A DNA stretch of 64,000 nucleotides from Fulvimarina sp040239565 (GCF_040239565.1 NZ_JBEHWS010000008.1:103216-167215); one strand, 5' to 3'; shown: positions 54,875 to 63,841, counted from the first letter of the stretch. Translations and numbers: made by a program. Notes: generated from the sequence alone by a model not told the origin.

Positions 54875-55711
54875 TCAATCGGTTCTGTTCTCCATAAGGG
54901 CGCTCAGTCGCTCGGCATCAGCAGACGAGGCGGGGCTGTAGACGATCATCCCGAGTTCGGGCCGCCCTTCGACCGCGAAGGATGAAAATTCCATGTTGAG
55001 TGTCCCCGCTTCGGGGTGCCTGATGCATTTCACGCCCTCGCCGTGGGCGACCACGTTATTGTCCTGCCACAGGGCTTCGAAGTCCGGGCTCGCGCGGCAG
55101 AGTTCGTCGACGAGCGCCGCGACGGCCTCGCTCTCGCTTGCTCCCGCTCGGGCCACATCCGCGCGGAAGGCACCCACGACGAAACGGGCGACGCCTTCCC
55201 AATCCTCCTGCTTCGCGCGAACGCGATCATTCCCGAACATGAGGCGAAGAATGTTGCGCTGCTTCGGGATCAGCTTGGAATAGTCGGTCAGCAATGCGGC
55301 GGCCGCCCGGTTCCAGGCCACCACGTCCCATATCGCTGTCTTGATGATGGCGGGGCTGAGCGGCATGGCGTCGAGCACGCGCTGAAGACGCGGGGTCACG
55401 CCTTCGACCGGTCTGTAGCGCACCTCGGGCGGATGGCCACGACCCAGCATGTAGAGATGCTCGCGTTCGGGCTCCGTCAGCATCAGCCCCTTGGCGATCC
55501 GGTCGAGAACGTCCGCCGAAGGCGCACCGCCGCGGCCCTGTTCAAGCCAGGTGTACCACGTCGGGCTGATGTTCGATCGAGCCGCGACTTCCTCGCGGCG
55601 CAGCCCCGGTGTCCGGCGGCGACCGCCGTCGAAGCCGAACGAGGCCGGATCCAGTCGGCTCCGGCGATCGCGCAGATATTTTCCGAGTTGATTGGGCGCA
55701 TCTGCGGTCAT
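54875..55711 (-). CDS. XRE-type regulator with MmyB-like ligand domain
   Basis: A 278-residue protein: helix-turn-helix at about 10-75 (RTPGLRREEVAARSNISPTW then YTWLEQGRG), then a MmyB-like domain (about 105-270), with MPLSPAIIKTAIWDVVAWNR and FSSFAVEGRPELGMIVYSPA as landmarks. Such regulators usually repress the adjacent oxidoreductase gene and respond to a small lipophilic ligand. It is divergent from the SDR-type gene, with a strong palindrome between them that is probably its operator. Confidence 0.9.
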   Translation of the reverse strand: MTADAPNQLGKYLRDRRSRLDPASFGFDGGRRRTPGLRREEVAARSNISPTWYTWLEQGRGGAPSADVLDRIAKGLMLTEPEREHLYMLGRGHPPEVRYRPVEGVTPRLQRVLDAMPLSPAIIKTAIWDVVAWNRAAAALLTDYSKLIPKQRNILRLMFGNDRVRAKQEDWEGVARFVVGAFRADVARAGASESEAVAALVDELCRASPDFEALWQDNNVVAHGEGVKCIRHPEAGTLNMEFSSFAVEGRPELGMIVYSPASSADAERLSALMENRTD

Positions 55712-55733
55712 GGCCGATCCTGTTGCAATTCAT

Positions 55734-55763
55734 ACCCTGATAAAGTCACCACTTTAACAGGGT
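55734..55763. promoter_or_regulatory. palindromic operator between XRE-type regulator and NAD-epimerase gene
   Basis: Two 13-base arms, ACCCTGATAAAGT and ACTTTAACAGGGT, separated by CACC, match as inverted repeats with one mismatch. The dyad is centred in the 97-base gap between divergent genes, where the regulator would control both. Confidence 0.75.
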
Positions 55764-55808
55764 AACGATACGCGCAAATTCGGGCTCTCTTCAATGTGAG
55801 GATATCCA

Positions 55809-56708
55809 GTGCGTATTTTTCTGACTGGCGCGACCGGCTTCATCGGCTCAAAAATCCTGCCTGAACTGCTCGCCGCGGGACACGGTGTCATCGGCAATAC
55901 CCGGTCCGATGCCGGTGCCCGCCGACTCCGGGAGGTCGGCGCCGACGTCCATCGCGGCGATCTCGAGGATCCGGCAGGACTGGTGAAGGGTGCGGAGAAT
56001 GCCGACGCCGTGATCCATACGGCGTTCGATCACGACTTCTCCCGATACGCGGAGAACTGCGAGAAGGATGCCCGCGTGATCACGGCGTTCGGCGACGTGC
56101 TCGCGGGTTCGGACCGACCGCTCATCATCACTTCGGCAGTCGGAATCGGCAGCCCCGGTCCGGGAGGGTTCGCGCGCGAAGACATTCTCGACCGCGGTCA
56201 CCCCATGCCTCGTATCGCGAGCGAACTCGCCGGCCTTGCGGCCGGTGACCGTGGGGTTTCCGTAGGTGTGGTGCGGTTGTCGCAGATCCACGATCCGGTC
56301 AAGCAGGGGCTCGTTTCGCCCTTGGTCGATCTCGCGCGGGAGAAAGGCGTGTCGACATATGTGGGGGAAGGACGTAACCGCTGGTGCGCTGCGGCCGTCG
56401 AAGACGTCGCCCGCCTCTATGTGCTCGCTCTGGAGCGGCACGAGGCCGGTGCCTGCTGGCACGCGGTGGCCGAAGAGGCGATTGCGATGCTCTCGATTGC
56501 GGAGGCAATCGGTGCCGGGCTGAACGTTCCCACGGCCTCCGTGACTGAGAGCCAAGCCAAGGAGCATTTCGGATGGATGGCAGGCTTTGCCGCGCTCGAT
56601 ATGCCAGCTTCGAGCGTGATGACGCGCGACCGGCTCGGTTGGGTGCCGTCAGGTCCGACGCTCCTGGAAGACCTCGCTCGGATGGAGTACGCGGCCAACG
56701 AGCACTGA
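55809..56708 (+). CDS. NAD(P)-dependent epimerase/dehydratase-like SDR protein
   Basis: A 299-residue extended/atypical SDR. The cofactor motif is MRIFLTGATGFIGSKILPEL, and DADAVIHTAF-like ADAVIHTAFDHDF follows. The usual YxxxK catalytic pair is not evident near SAVGIGSPGPGG, so reductase activity is uncertain. Start is GTG 55809. Its partner is the divergent XRE-type regulator; such pairs are common in proteobacteria, with substrate unknown. Confidence 0.85.
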   Translation: MRIFLTGATGFIGSKILPELLAAGHGVIGNTRSDAGARRLREVGADVHRGDLEDPAGLVKGAENADAVIHTAFDHDFSRYAENCEKDARVITAFGDVLAGSDRPLIITSAVGIGSPGPGGFAREDILDRGHPMPRIASELAGLAAGDRGVSVGVVRLSQIHDPVKQGLVSPLVDLAREKGVSTYVGEGRNRWCAAAVEDVARLYVLALERHEAGACWHAVAEEAIAMLSIAEAIGAGLNVPTASVTESQAKEHFGWMAGFAALDMPASSVMTRDRLGWVPSGPTLLEDLARMEYAANEH

Positions 56709-56974
56709 CCGACGGATCACCCAAGAGTATCCTCAAGCAACGAGTCGGGACAGGGCGCTGCCGGAAAGGAGGCCGGTCATCGACCAACCAGACCTGCGGG
56801 GACAGACCCATCAAGCGGTCGACACATGTATCCGCCTCCGTGGCATTAATCGACTGCGCGCCGATGATCATGACCGGACGGAGAGCAGGTCCGACGTTTC
56901 GGGCGCCATTCGAAGCGGCCGCCTCACAGCCGTCGCTTCGAACCGAAACCGTCGGCAATGCCCCTCGTTTCGGG

Positions 56975-57547
56975 CTACGCTACCTTGTCGAAGCCCGCGA
57001 GGATCGACCCTACGCGCACCCCGTAGCGACGTGCGGTTTCAAGATCGCCTTCGGACATTTCATCGGGCGAAGCATCGGCGTCGGATTGCGCCATCGGCGC
57101 GATGGACGACCCCATCCTGTTCAGGTCGTCCCGTTTGGAGGCTTTCTTGTTCGAAGGCTTCACCGCAAGGCTGATCCACAGCCCGCCATGCTGGCCGGCG
57201 AGCAGGACGAAATACTGCAGCGTGTTGAGTTTGTCGCCATTTATGCTGGCACTGTTGGTGAAGCCGGCGAAGAACTTGTCCTTCCAGCGATCCTCGTACC
57301 AGAGCTTCGACGTCGCGTCGGCGAACTTCTTAAACTGCCAGGACGGACCGCCCATGTATGTGGGCGAGCCGAAGATGATGGCATTCGCGCCGTCGAGTGT
57401 TTCCCAATCCCTGTCGGTTATGTTTCCTTCATCGTCGATCGCGATCAACGCTGCCTCGGCACCTTCAGCCACGGCTTCCGCCATGCGCTTCGTATGGCCG
57501 TAGCCCGAATGATAGATGACCACTGCTCCTGCGTTCTGACTGCTCAT
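56975..57547 (-). CDS. flavodoxin-fold NAD(P)H:quinone oxidoreductase (WrbA-like)
   Basis: A 190-residue flavoprotein: AVVIYHSGYGHTKRMAEAVA is the FMN phosphate loop, IIFGSPTYMGGPSWQFKKFA the second FMN contact, and KDKFFAGFTNSASINGDKLN follows. It resembles WrbA/NfnB-type reductases that detoxify quinones. The gene is divergent from the LysR-type regulator, a typical pair in which the regulator controls the reductase. C-terminal lysine-rich and acidic stretches are not essential to the fold. Confidence 0.9.
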   Translation of the reverse strand: MSSQNAGAVVIYHSGYGHTKRMAEAVAEGAEAALIAIDDEGNITDRDWETLDGANAIIFGSPTYMGGPSWQFKKFADATSKLWYEDRWKDKFFAGFTNSASINGDKLNTLQYFVLLAGQHGGLWISLAVKPSNKKASKRDDLNRMGSSIAPMAQSDADASPDEMSEGDLETARRYGVRVGSILAGFDKVA

Positions 57548-57685
57548 TCTTCTTCCTCAAGGGTCGATGTCGCGTGTGGTGACGACGGTTCGTCCCTTTC
57601 GAGGTATTGCGATCGGCGAGTGTCATAAAGACAATCGTCCAGAACTCATTGTGCGGTTTGGGGTGCCCAATTGGATAACAGAATT

Positions 57686-58609
57686 ATGCGGAACCTCGAG
57701 CCTGTGCTCATCTTCACGAAGGTCGCGGAGATGGGCAGTTTCACGCAGGCGGCCGACAGTCTCGGTATCAGGAAGGGTCGCGCTTCGGCAGCGGTCCGCG
57801 CATTGGAGGAGGTGGTGGGCGTTCGTCTGCTGCATCGGACGACGCGCAGTGTCCGTCTTACGGAGGACGGGCGTACCTTCCATGCCCGAGCCAGCGACCT
57901 GCTTGCCGAGGTCGACGATCTGCAGACCATGTTCGCCGGGGAGCGCGTCGGCTTACGTGGACGTCTTCGTGTGGATCTGCCGACCGAACTAGCCCGCACG
58001 ACCATCGTCCCGGCCTTGCCGGCATTCATGGCGACGTATCCGGAACTCGAAGTGGAACTATCGAGTACCGATCGTCAGGTCGATCTCGTGCAGGAGGGCT
58101 TCGACTGCGTGCTTCGGATCGGCCCAGTGGGCAACGAGACCCTGATCGCCAGGCCGCTTGGCCAGCTTAAAATGGTGAATGCCGCAAGCCCGCAATATCT
58201 CGCGCGATACGGAGTACCGCGAACCCTCGACGATCTGCGCGAACAATCCCACCGAATGGTCCACTACAGTCACAGCCTAGGCAGCAGACTCCACGGATGG
58301 GAATACCCGGTCGGCGATTCGGGAAACTACGAGACGCTCGCGCTCCCTGGCACGCTGCACGTCAACAGCGTGCAGACCTACGAAGCGGCCGGCATAGCCG
58401 GGCTCGGCCTGATTCAGGCAGCCTTTTCCGGCATCCGGACGCATCTGGAGAGCGGAGCGCTCGTCGAGGTGTTGCCGGACTTCCGTCCCGAGCCTCTCGG
58501 TGTCGCGCTTGTCGTCGCACATCGAAGGAACATGTCGCGCCGCGTCCGCGCATTCATGACGTGGATCGCGGATGTTTTGGCACCGTTCATGGAACCGCCC
58601 GCCCGATGA
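57686..58609 (+). CDS. LysR-type transcriptional regulator
   Basis: A 307-residue LysR protein: winged helix FTKVAEMGSFTQAADSLGIR and RASAAVRALEEVVGVRLLHR, then the co-inducer domain with GRLRVDLPTELARTTIVPAL and LDDLREQSHRMVHY. The start at ATG 57686 is preferred over TTG 57671. It is divergent from the WrbA-like gene, with 138 bases between them to hold the regulated promoters. The inducer is unknown; quinone or electrophile stress is the usual theme for such pairs. Confidence 0.92.
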   Translation: MRNLEPVLIFTKVAEMGSFTQAADSLGIRKGRASAAVRALEEVVGVRLLHRTTRSVRLTEDGRTFHARASDLLAEVDDLQTMFAGERVGLRGRLRVDLPTELARTTIVPALPAFMATYPELEVELSSTDRQVDLVQEGFDCVLRIGPVGNETLIARPLGQLKMVNAASPQYLARYGVPRTLDDLREQSHRMVHYSHSLGSRLHGWEYPVGDSGNYETLALPGTLHVNSVQTYEAAGIAGLGLIQAAFSGIRTHLESGALVEVLPDFRPEPLGVALVVAHRRNMSRRVRAFMTWIADVLAPFMEPPAR

Positions 58610-58650
58610 CGAATGCAAAATTTCAGTTCGTTCGAGCGCCAACGACAAAC

Positions 58651-58680
58651 GAAGGGCCCGCCGAGAACGACGAGCCCTTC
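58651..58680 (-). terminator. terminator of the CsbD gene
   Basis: GAAGGGCCC and GAGCCCTTC pair with one mismatch around a 12-base loop containing GCCGAGAACGAC; on the minus strand GTTTGTCGTT follows. It may also stop the LysR-type transcript from the other side. Confidence 0.65.
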
Positions 58681-58706
58681 CAGTATGGATCGACAACGGC
58701 GTCGGA

Positions 58707-58889
58707 TCAGGACGTCTGATCCTTGACTGCATCCTTGACCTTGCCGGCGTTCTTCTCGGTCTTGCCTTCGGTAGCCTGGGCCTTGCCCTTGGCTTCCATC
58801 TCGCGGTTGTCGACCGCGTGGCCGGCGGCCTCGCGGGCCTTGCCAGCCGCCTCCTTCGCCGTACCCTTGGCTTCGTGCTTGTCGACCAT
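58707..58889 (-). CDS. CsbD family stress protein
   Basis: A 60-residue protein MVDKHEAKGTAKEAAGKARE then TEGKTEKNAGKVKDAVKDQT, made of Lys/Ala/Glu-rich helix repeats typical of CsbD. Proteins of this type accumulate in general stress; their biochemical role is unclear. AAGGAGATCTCATC precedes the ATG. A remnant of a second copy lies near 54.77 kb. Confidence 0.9.
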   Translation of the reverse strand: MVDKHEAKGTAKEAAGKAREAAGHAVDNREMEAKGKAQATEGKTEKNAGKVKDAVKDQTS

Positions 58890-59058
58890 GATGAGATCTC
58901 CTTCCTGCCCGATGCTCGGGCGTATAGAAGATCAACGCGGTCGGCGATGGCGACGTTCCTGCCCGGACGGAAAAGGACGGCCTCCGGCGTGACGGTCACC
59001 CGTCTCGTCCACTCTTCTATGGATCAGGCTACCTGGTTTCATCATCACCGACCGTCGG

Positions 59059-59394
59059 TTGTCGGGATTCGATAGAAGTTTTAGCGAGATAGCAGGCCCT
59101 ACCTTCGCGCTAGCCATCCGATCGGTTTCGAACATACCTCATTCCCTGCCGCCTTCGGATCTTGCCAGAATCTTCGCCGGACTTCCGCAGGCATACCTCG
59201 CCCTCAGCGCGGAACTGACGATCGTCTCCACCAGCGATCTCTACCTTCGGACGACCGACCGGACCCGCGAAAACATCGTCGGGCGGCACATCCTCTGAGC
59301 CTTTCCTGAGGATCTCGACGAAGCAGGAACGGTCGAGCAGGGGCCGCTCGAGGTCTCACTCCGCCACGTTCTTGCGACGCGCAGATTCCACTAG
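59059..59394 (+). pseudogene. PAS-domain gene fragment with an in-frame stop
   Basis: The frame reads IFAGLPQAYLALSAELTIVS, TSDLYLRTTDRTRENIVGRH, IL, stop (59296-59298), then AFPEDLDEAGTVEQGPLEVS and LRHVLATRRFH, stop. This is one continuous PAS domain of the histidine-kinase type (compare the usual pattern L.P.YLVLD...IV..ND.YL..T...RE..VGRH.FE.FPDNP) interrupted once. No ATG start and no kinase part remain. It ends inside the truncated phosphoesterase gene on the other strand. Confidence 0.8.
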
Positions 59395-59769
59395 ATGAAT
59401 GTCGTTCAGTACGACATTCCGCGGCCGCCCAAACAAAGCGAAGTCTGTCCAGAAGCATGCGCCGACGAAACGGACCCCTGCGACCTCGGCAATATCGTCT
59501 TCGAGGGAAATCACATTGCGCGAGCACGCCGCCGCTATCCGTCCTTCTGTGATTGCAGTTGGAACGGCATGACCGACGAATTCGTGATTTCCCGCGAAGA
59601 GGACGACTGGCTGATCGAATGTGCGTTCGGCATAGGCGACGGCTTCGGCAGGGCCGCCGGCGATATCGCCGGCCAGCACGACGACGTCATGCTCCGGCAC
59701 ATTTGAGGGCGACCAACGCGAACGGGCGTCCTCCTGATGAAGGTCGGACAGGATCCAAAGACGGACCAT
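59356..59769 (-). pseudogene. truncated metallophosphoesterase (N-terminal half)
   Basis: 137 residues with VRLWILSDLHQEDARSRWSP, VVVLAGDIAGG and VVLFAGNHEFVG, homologous to the first half of the intact phosphoesterase (51194-51994) but clearly diverged. The match stops after VVLNDIHLVE, corresponding to MNDYHFI there, so the HH and GHIH metal motifs are lost. The last residues overlap the end of the PAS fragment, marking a deletion joint near 59390-59400. It is unlikely to be active. Confidence 0.8.
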
Positions 59770-60033
59770 AGTTAAGCTCGAACTATGGGAGGAATGCAGC
59801 CGCTGGAACGCGGCATGAGGAAACTGCTGTCAGGTTTTCGACTTCCGCACCGATCGTTCAAATGGGGTTCGTTTCGTCATCATACGGCAACTGTACCTCA
59901 CGAAGGCTTAGCGACAAAACAGGCACGGGACGTCCAGCAGCCAGTGCATCGCCTAAAACTCTAACGAGCCCCGGAAGGGAGCAGCAATGCGAGCGTGGGA
60001 GGATGCACGGAGTGAATATCGATGGAGCATCCG

Positions 60034-60567
60034 ATGGCCAATCACTTCTCTCCGACTGCTGTCGACAAAGCGATCGCGCGCTTGCCGCGCCTTTCAACGA
60101 AAGACGTTCAGCTGATGCGCGGGCGTGGCGAGGACAAAGGCCTCACCGACCTTGTCGAAGCCTGCGACGCCGAACTGGAGAAGCGTCCAATCGAGTATGA
60201 TGACGATACTGCCGCGGCTATGATCGCCGCGGAGAAAACGGTCGCAGAATTCGACCTCGCCAAGGCGACGATGTATGCATTTTCTGAGTTCAGGCAGGCC
60301 TCGGCTGAAGAGCGGCGGATATTGGGCTGGATCGGAGCTAATCCCGGCGGATCATATGCGGACGCACTGAAGTCCTATGGAAAGGGCGATCTCGCGCTCG
60401 CAATCGGGCATCTCGTCTACGATCGCTATGGCTGCTTTCGTCGCTTCGTGGAAGGTCACGAGGATCAGTCCTCGGTTCTGATCGAAAAGGTGAGGGGAGA
60501 TGGAAGCGTTCGGTACACCATCCGTCCCGAAGTTCTACCTGTCTTCAAGGAACTGGCCCTCATTTGA
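60034..60567 (+). CDS. hypothetical protein paired with a DUF262 gene
   Basis: A 177-residue protein: MANHFSPTAVDKAIARLPRL, then ERRILGWIGANPGGSYADAL and EKVRGDGSVRYTIRPEVLPV, the last a possible winged-helix-type end. I know no family. GGAG precedes the ATG at 60034; four more residues from 60022 are possible. It lies 67 bases before the DUF262 gene on the same strand, so it is probably its partner or regulator. Confidence 0.65.
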   Translation: MANHFSPTAVDKAIARLPRLSTKDVQLMRGRGEDKGLTDLVEACDAELEKRPIEYDDDTAAAMIAAEKTVAEFDLAKATMYAFSEFRQASAEERRILGWIGANPGGSYADALKSYGKGDLALAIGHLVYDRYGCFRRFVEGHEDQSSVLIEKVRGDGSVRYTIRPEVLPVFKELALI

Positions 60568-60634
60568 CCTCCGCCATGTTTCGTGCTGCCCATGCGCGTG
60601 TTTTGGGTGGGAACGAAACCAACGGGAGGCAGGT

Positions 60635-62356
60635 ATGGAAGCACGAAATCGGACAATCGAGGAATGGTTCTCGTGGATCCGTGATGGAAACGTCGTGCTG
60701 CCGCGCTTCCAACGCTTCGAAGCCTGGGGCTACTCTCAAGTCGAAGGAATTCTCGAAAATATCATCCGCAAGCCTTCACTACCCGTTGGTGCCCTTCTTA
60801 CTCTGGAGGTCGGCGACACACCGCCATTCCTGGCGCGACCGATTTCCGGTGCGCCGGAGCCGAAGGAAACGCCTCGGTACCATTTGCTCGACGGTCAGCA
60901 GAGACTGACCGCTCTCTGGCGGAGCCTGACGGGTGGATACACGGACGTGACGTTCTTCGTTGATGCCAGTGATGGTCCGGAACCGAAGATCACTGCCGTC
61001 CGTCGATACGAGAAGAACGGGAAGCTATATCCGCAATGGTGCGAGGACGCCTCTGAAGTTTGGAAGAAGAAACTGCTTCCTGTCTCCCTGCTGGCGCCAG
61101 ACGAGAGAACAAGACAGGATCTCAGCGCATGGACGGGGAATGCGGCCGCCGGCGATTTCGACATCGCTCTACGAATTACCGAGATAGCCGGCGAACTGAG
61201 GAAGCGGATCGCGGCGTTCTCGATCCCGTTCCTCTCACTTCCTGCCGGGACAGATCGAGACGCGGCGCTCGACGTCTTTATCAAGATGAACACACAGAAC
61301 ACAGCGCTGTCTGCGTTCGACATCGTGGTTGCGCAGGTGGAGTCGGCGATCGACGAGTCCCTGCATGAGAAGGTCGAAGGCCTCCGAGCAGCAGTTCCCC
61401 AAGTAGCGTCTTTCGGCGATCCTGGTGAAATCGCAATGCAAGTCGGGGCCGTTCTTTCAGGTAAAGCTCCGACTCGGGCATCCTTCCTCTCCGCTGACTT
61501 CGGCAGATCACTGATCGAGCGGTGGGACTTGGTCGAGAAGGGCCTAGAGCGAGCGATCGGCTTCCTCATGGAGGAGAAGATCTTCAACGGCGCTACGCTG
61601 CCAGGGGATCCTCTTCTCACGCTGCTTGCGGCCTATTGGGCGACCGCGCCCGAAGGTGGAGATAAGGAAGGGCAAGCTCGACGACTTGCACGTCGCATGC
61701 TCTGGATTGGAGCCTTTTCAAGCCGGTACGACAAGACCTCCGCGACCCGCACTGAACTGGACTATCGAGAACTGACGATGTTTCGAGATACCGGGTCCGG
61801 CCATCCCGTACTGTTAGACAACCGGGACAATCCCCTGCCGGATGTCGAGACGCTGCGAACCGGTGGTTGGCCGAAAACGAAAGACAAGCTCGGTCGTGCG
61901 ATACTGGCAGCCAGCCTTCGGGTCGGCGGTTTGGATTTTGCGGACGGTGCGCCCGTTGCCCCATCGAACCTTGCGAGGCGAGAATACCACCATTTGTTTC
62001 CGAAGGCGCTCGTTGATGGTCAGTATCCCAAGCGGGTCGTTTTCAGCGCGTTGAACTGCGCTCTCATTTCCTGGCGAACGAACCGCAATATCGCAGCCCG
62101 CCCGCCGTCAGTGTACATCGCCGACCGGGCTGATGAAATCGCTATCGACCGAACTGAGGTTGATCGCAGATTGATGTCGCACGCGATCCCTGTCGATGCT
62201 CTGCGCACCGACAAATTCGACGTTTTCCTGGACGAAAGAGCGAAACTCGTTCACCACATCATGATGCGTCTTTGTGCGGGTTACGATGTTCATGTCGGAG
62301 ATGTCGAAACGTTTCTCTCCGAGCGCCAGGACAATGCAATGCCTGCCGAAGCTTAA
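60635..62356 (+). CDS. DUF262 domain protein with HNH-like C-terminus
   Basis: A 573-residue protein. The N-terminal DUF262 part carries VVLPRFQRFEAWGYSQVEGI and LLDGQQRLTALWRSLTGG (the DGQQR motif). The C-terminal part has REYHHLFPKALVDGQYPKRV and CALISWRTNRNIAARPPSVY, HNH-like, as in GmrSD-related and other DUF262 proteins. Its resemblance to the fused enzyme at 52540-54357 is limited to the DGQQR and HNH regions, so it is a different subfamily. GGGAGG precedes the ATG. With its small partner it may be a separate nucleotide-dependent defence module. Confidence 0.85.
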   Translation: MEARNRTIEEWFSWIRDGNVVLPRFQRFEAWGYSQVEGILENIIRKPSLPVGALLTLEVGDTPPFLARPISGAPEPKETPRYHLLDGQQRLTALWRSLTGGYTDVTFFVDASDGPEPKITAVRRYEKNGKLYPQWCEDASEVWKKKLLPVSLLAPDERTRQDLSAWTGNAAAGDFDIALRITEIAGELRKRIAAFSIPFLSLPAGTDRDAALDVFIKMNTQNTALSAFDIVVAQVESAIDESLHEKVEGLRAAVPQVASFGDPGEIAMQVGAVLSGKAPTRASFLSADFGRSLIERWDLVEKGLERAIGFLMEEKIFNGATLPGDPLLTLLAAYWATAPEGGDKEGQARRLARRMLWIGAFSSRYDKTSATRTELDYRELTMFRDTGSGHPVLLDNRDNPLPDVETLRTGGWPKTKDKLGRAILAASLRVGGLDFADGAPVAPSNLARREYHHLFPKALVDGQYPKRVVFSALNCALISWRTNRNIAARPPSVYIADRADEIAIDRTEVDRRLMSHAIPVDALRTDKFDVFLDERAKLVHHIMMRLCAGYDVHVGDVETFLSERQDNAMPAEA

Positions 62357-62429
62357 GAGTGCCCTCAAGGCAGTCGTCTGAGAGGCCGGCTCGCAGGGCG
62401 CCCCAAGCGGACATCCGGCGTCGGCCGAT

Positions 62430-62660
62430 TTACGGGCCCAGATATCGAGATGCGGTATCTGGTTGATGTGCATATCCAGTTCGCCGCGTGATCTCCTTCC
62501 GAACCTCGTACCAGAAGCGTCCGTTCTGCGGATCGGCCCTGTCTCGTTCACGCGCTTCGAGCCAAGCGGTCGAAGGCTCCCTCGTTTCGAGAAGCTCCGA
62601 GACCGCAGACCCGATTCGTTCACGCTGCTCGCGCCTCGAGCGGAGCCAGCCTCTGATCAC
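62430..62660 (-). CDS. small hypothetical protein coupled to the nuclease-like gene
   Basis: A 76-residue protein, MIRGWLRSRREQRERIGSAV, then FWYEVRKEITRRTGYAHQPD then TASRYLGP. Its GTG start overlaps the stop of the upstream gene (GTGA), which indicates translational coupling. The end resembles a short family seen in Hyphomicrobiales with an FWxxVxxEIxRRTGxxxxxDTATRYL pattern, function unknown. Confidence 0.55.
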   Translation of the reverse strand: MIRGWLRSRREQRERIGSAVSELLETREPSTAWLEARERDRADPQNGRFWYEVRKEITRRTGYAHQPDTASRYLGP

Positions 62661-63766
62661 TGGGCACTCTTCGTGAATGTGGTCACGATTGGATAATGGT
62701 CTGAACCGTAGGTTTCTTCGATCTTCTCTGGAGACGAGAATGATGATGCATTTTCGTTCGGGACGACGACATGGTCAATCGCGTTGTCAGCGAAGGCAGT
62801 GTCTTCGTAAGTCCTTCCGAGATCTTTCGTCAGAACAGTCCACTCCCGATTTCCAGCAAGTCCATTGGTCAGGATCGCGAACGTGTCGTCGTAGCCATCT
62901 CCGCTGCATGCTCCGTTCGGAAGAGGTTCCTTCTCGCAGGTGATGCCCTGCAGAGGGCAGTCGGCTTCCAAATCTGTGCCGACAAGTTCGGCTTCGAATG
63001 ATGTATTGAAGTCTCCGGCTATGACTGGAGTTCTGTCCCCCGGAACTTCGTCCGTCACCGAGGCGATTGCTGCAATGACACGCTCTCTCTTTTCGGCGTT
63101 TTCGATCGCGCTTTCCGAGGCGCCCGGCGGGGTGCCTTCTAGAGCGCGACGTAACGCTTCCGGCACCGTAACTCCCGCAGACCGAGTGTTGTCGATCGCT
63201 TCGGACACGCTGCTGCAATAGTCGTTCCGGTTCGATTTCAAGTGGACCGGCAGAATGGTCAGCCCGTTCGCGAGATCGACACGGAGAGTTCCGCGATCGT
63301 ATCGACCCAAAGGCGACAAGGGTGCCAGACCGGCATCGGGAAGTTTCTTTTCAGATACCTTAGCTTGGTCGTCACCGAGTACGTGCGGCCCCCGCTCGGG
63401 TGAAGCATCGTACTCAATAACACGCTCAATCGGGATTTTCGAAACGACTGCAACCTCCAGGCCGAAGAACACGACTGGGTGTGCAGTCGAGAAGTCGGAG
63501 ATTGCGGCATGGCTTTCGTTCCAACCGAGATATTCGACGATGCGCTCGAGTTCCTCCTTGCCTGCGACCTCGACCAACACAAGGACGTCAGGATTTAGCT
63601 CCGAGGAAAGTTTAGCGAAATCTGCGCGACGTTGTTCGAGGCGCTCATAAAGAGCCGCTTCCGCATTCCAGGTCACGATCGTAATACTATCATTCTGAGC
63701 ACTTGCGGCGGTCCATGAACAGGCCAAGCATGACGTTAGCAGCAGACTTTCGATCGTTCGAAGCAT
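62657..63766 (-). CDS. secreted endonuclease/exonuclease/phosphatase family protein
   Basis: A 369-residue protein with a signal peptide (SLLLTSCLACSWTAASAQ). The EEP fold is marked by SITIVTWNAEAALYERLEQR, PDVLVLVEV, VIAGDFNTSFEAELVG, NAIDHVVVPNE and TYGSDHYPIVTTF. These are the metal and catalytic residues (Asn, Glu, Asp-Asn, Asp, Asp-His). It probably acts in the periplasm or outside on DNA or phosphoesters. It is coupled to the small gene downstream. An IS5-type transposase gene begins about 75 bases upstream, in the other direction, so its promoter region may be altered by that element. Confidence 0.88.
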   Translation of the reverse strand: MLRTIESLLLTSCLACSWTAASAQNDSITIVTWNAEAALYERLEQRRADFAKLSSELNPDVLVLVEVAGKEELERIVEYLGWNESHAAISDFSTAHPVVFFGLEVAVVSKIPIERVIEYDASPERGPHVLGDDQAKVSEKKLPDAGLAPLSPLGRYDRGTLRVDLANGLTILPVHLKSNRNDYCSSVSEAIDNTRSAGVTVPEALRRALEGTPPGASESAIENAEKRERVIAAIASVTDEVPGDRTPVIAGDFNTSFEAELVGTDLEADCPLQGITCEKEPLPNGACSGDGYDDTFAILTNGLAGNREWTVLTKDLGRTYEDTAFADNAIDHVVVPNENASSFSSPEKIEETYGSDHYPIVTTFTKSAQ

Positions 63767-63841
63767 TTGGACACCTCGAAGAACCTCCCCTTTGATCGTG
63801 ATTTATGATTTCCTTGGCCTGATCGAGATCGGGAGGATGGG

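Noticed and set aside
57548..57685. LysR-type T-N11-A operator between the WrbA-like and LysR-type genes
   Set aside because: Several weak matches exist; none stands out enough to list.
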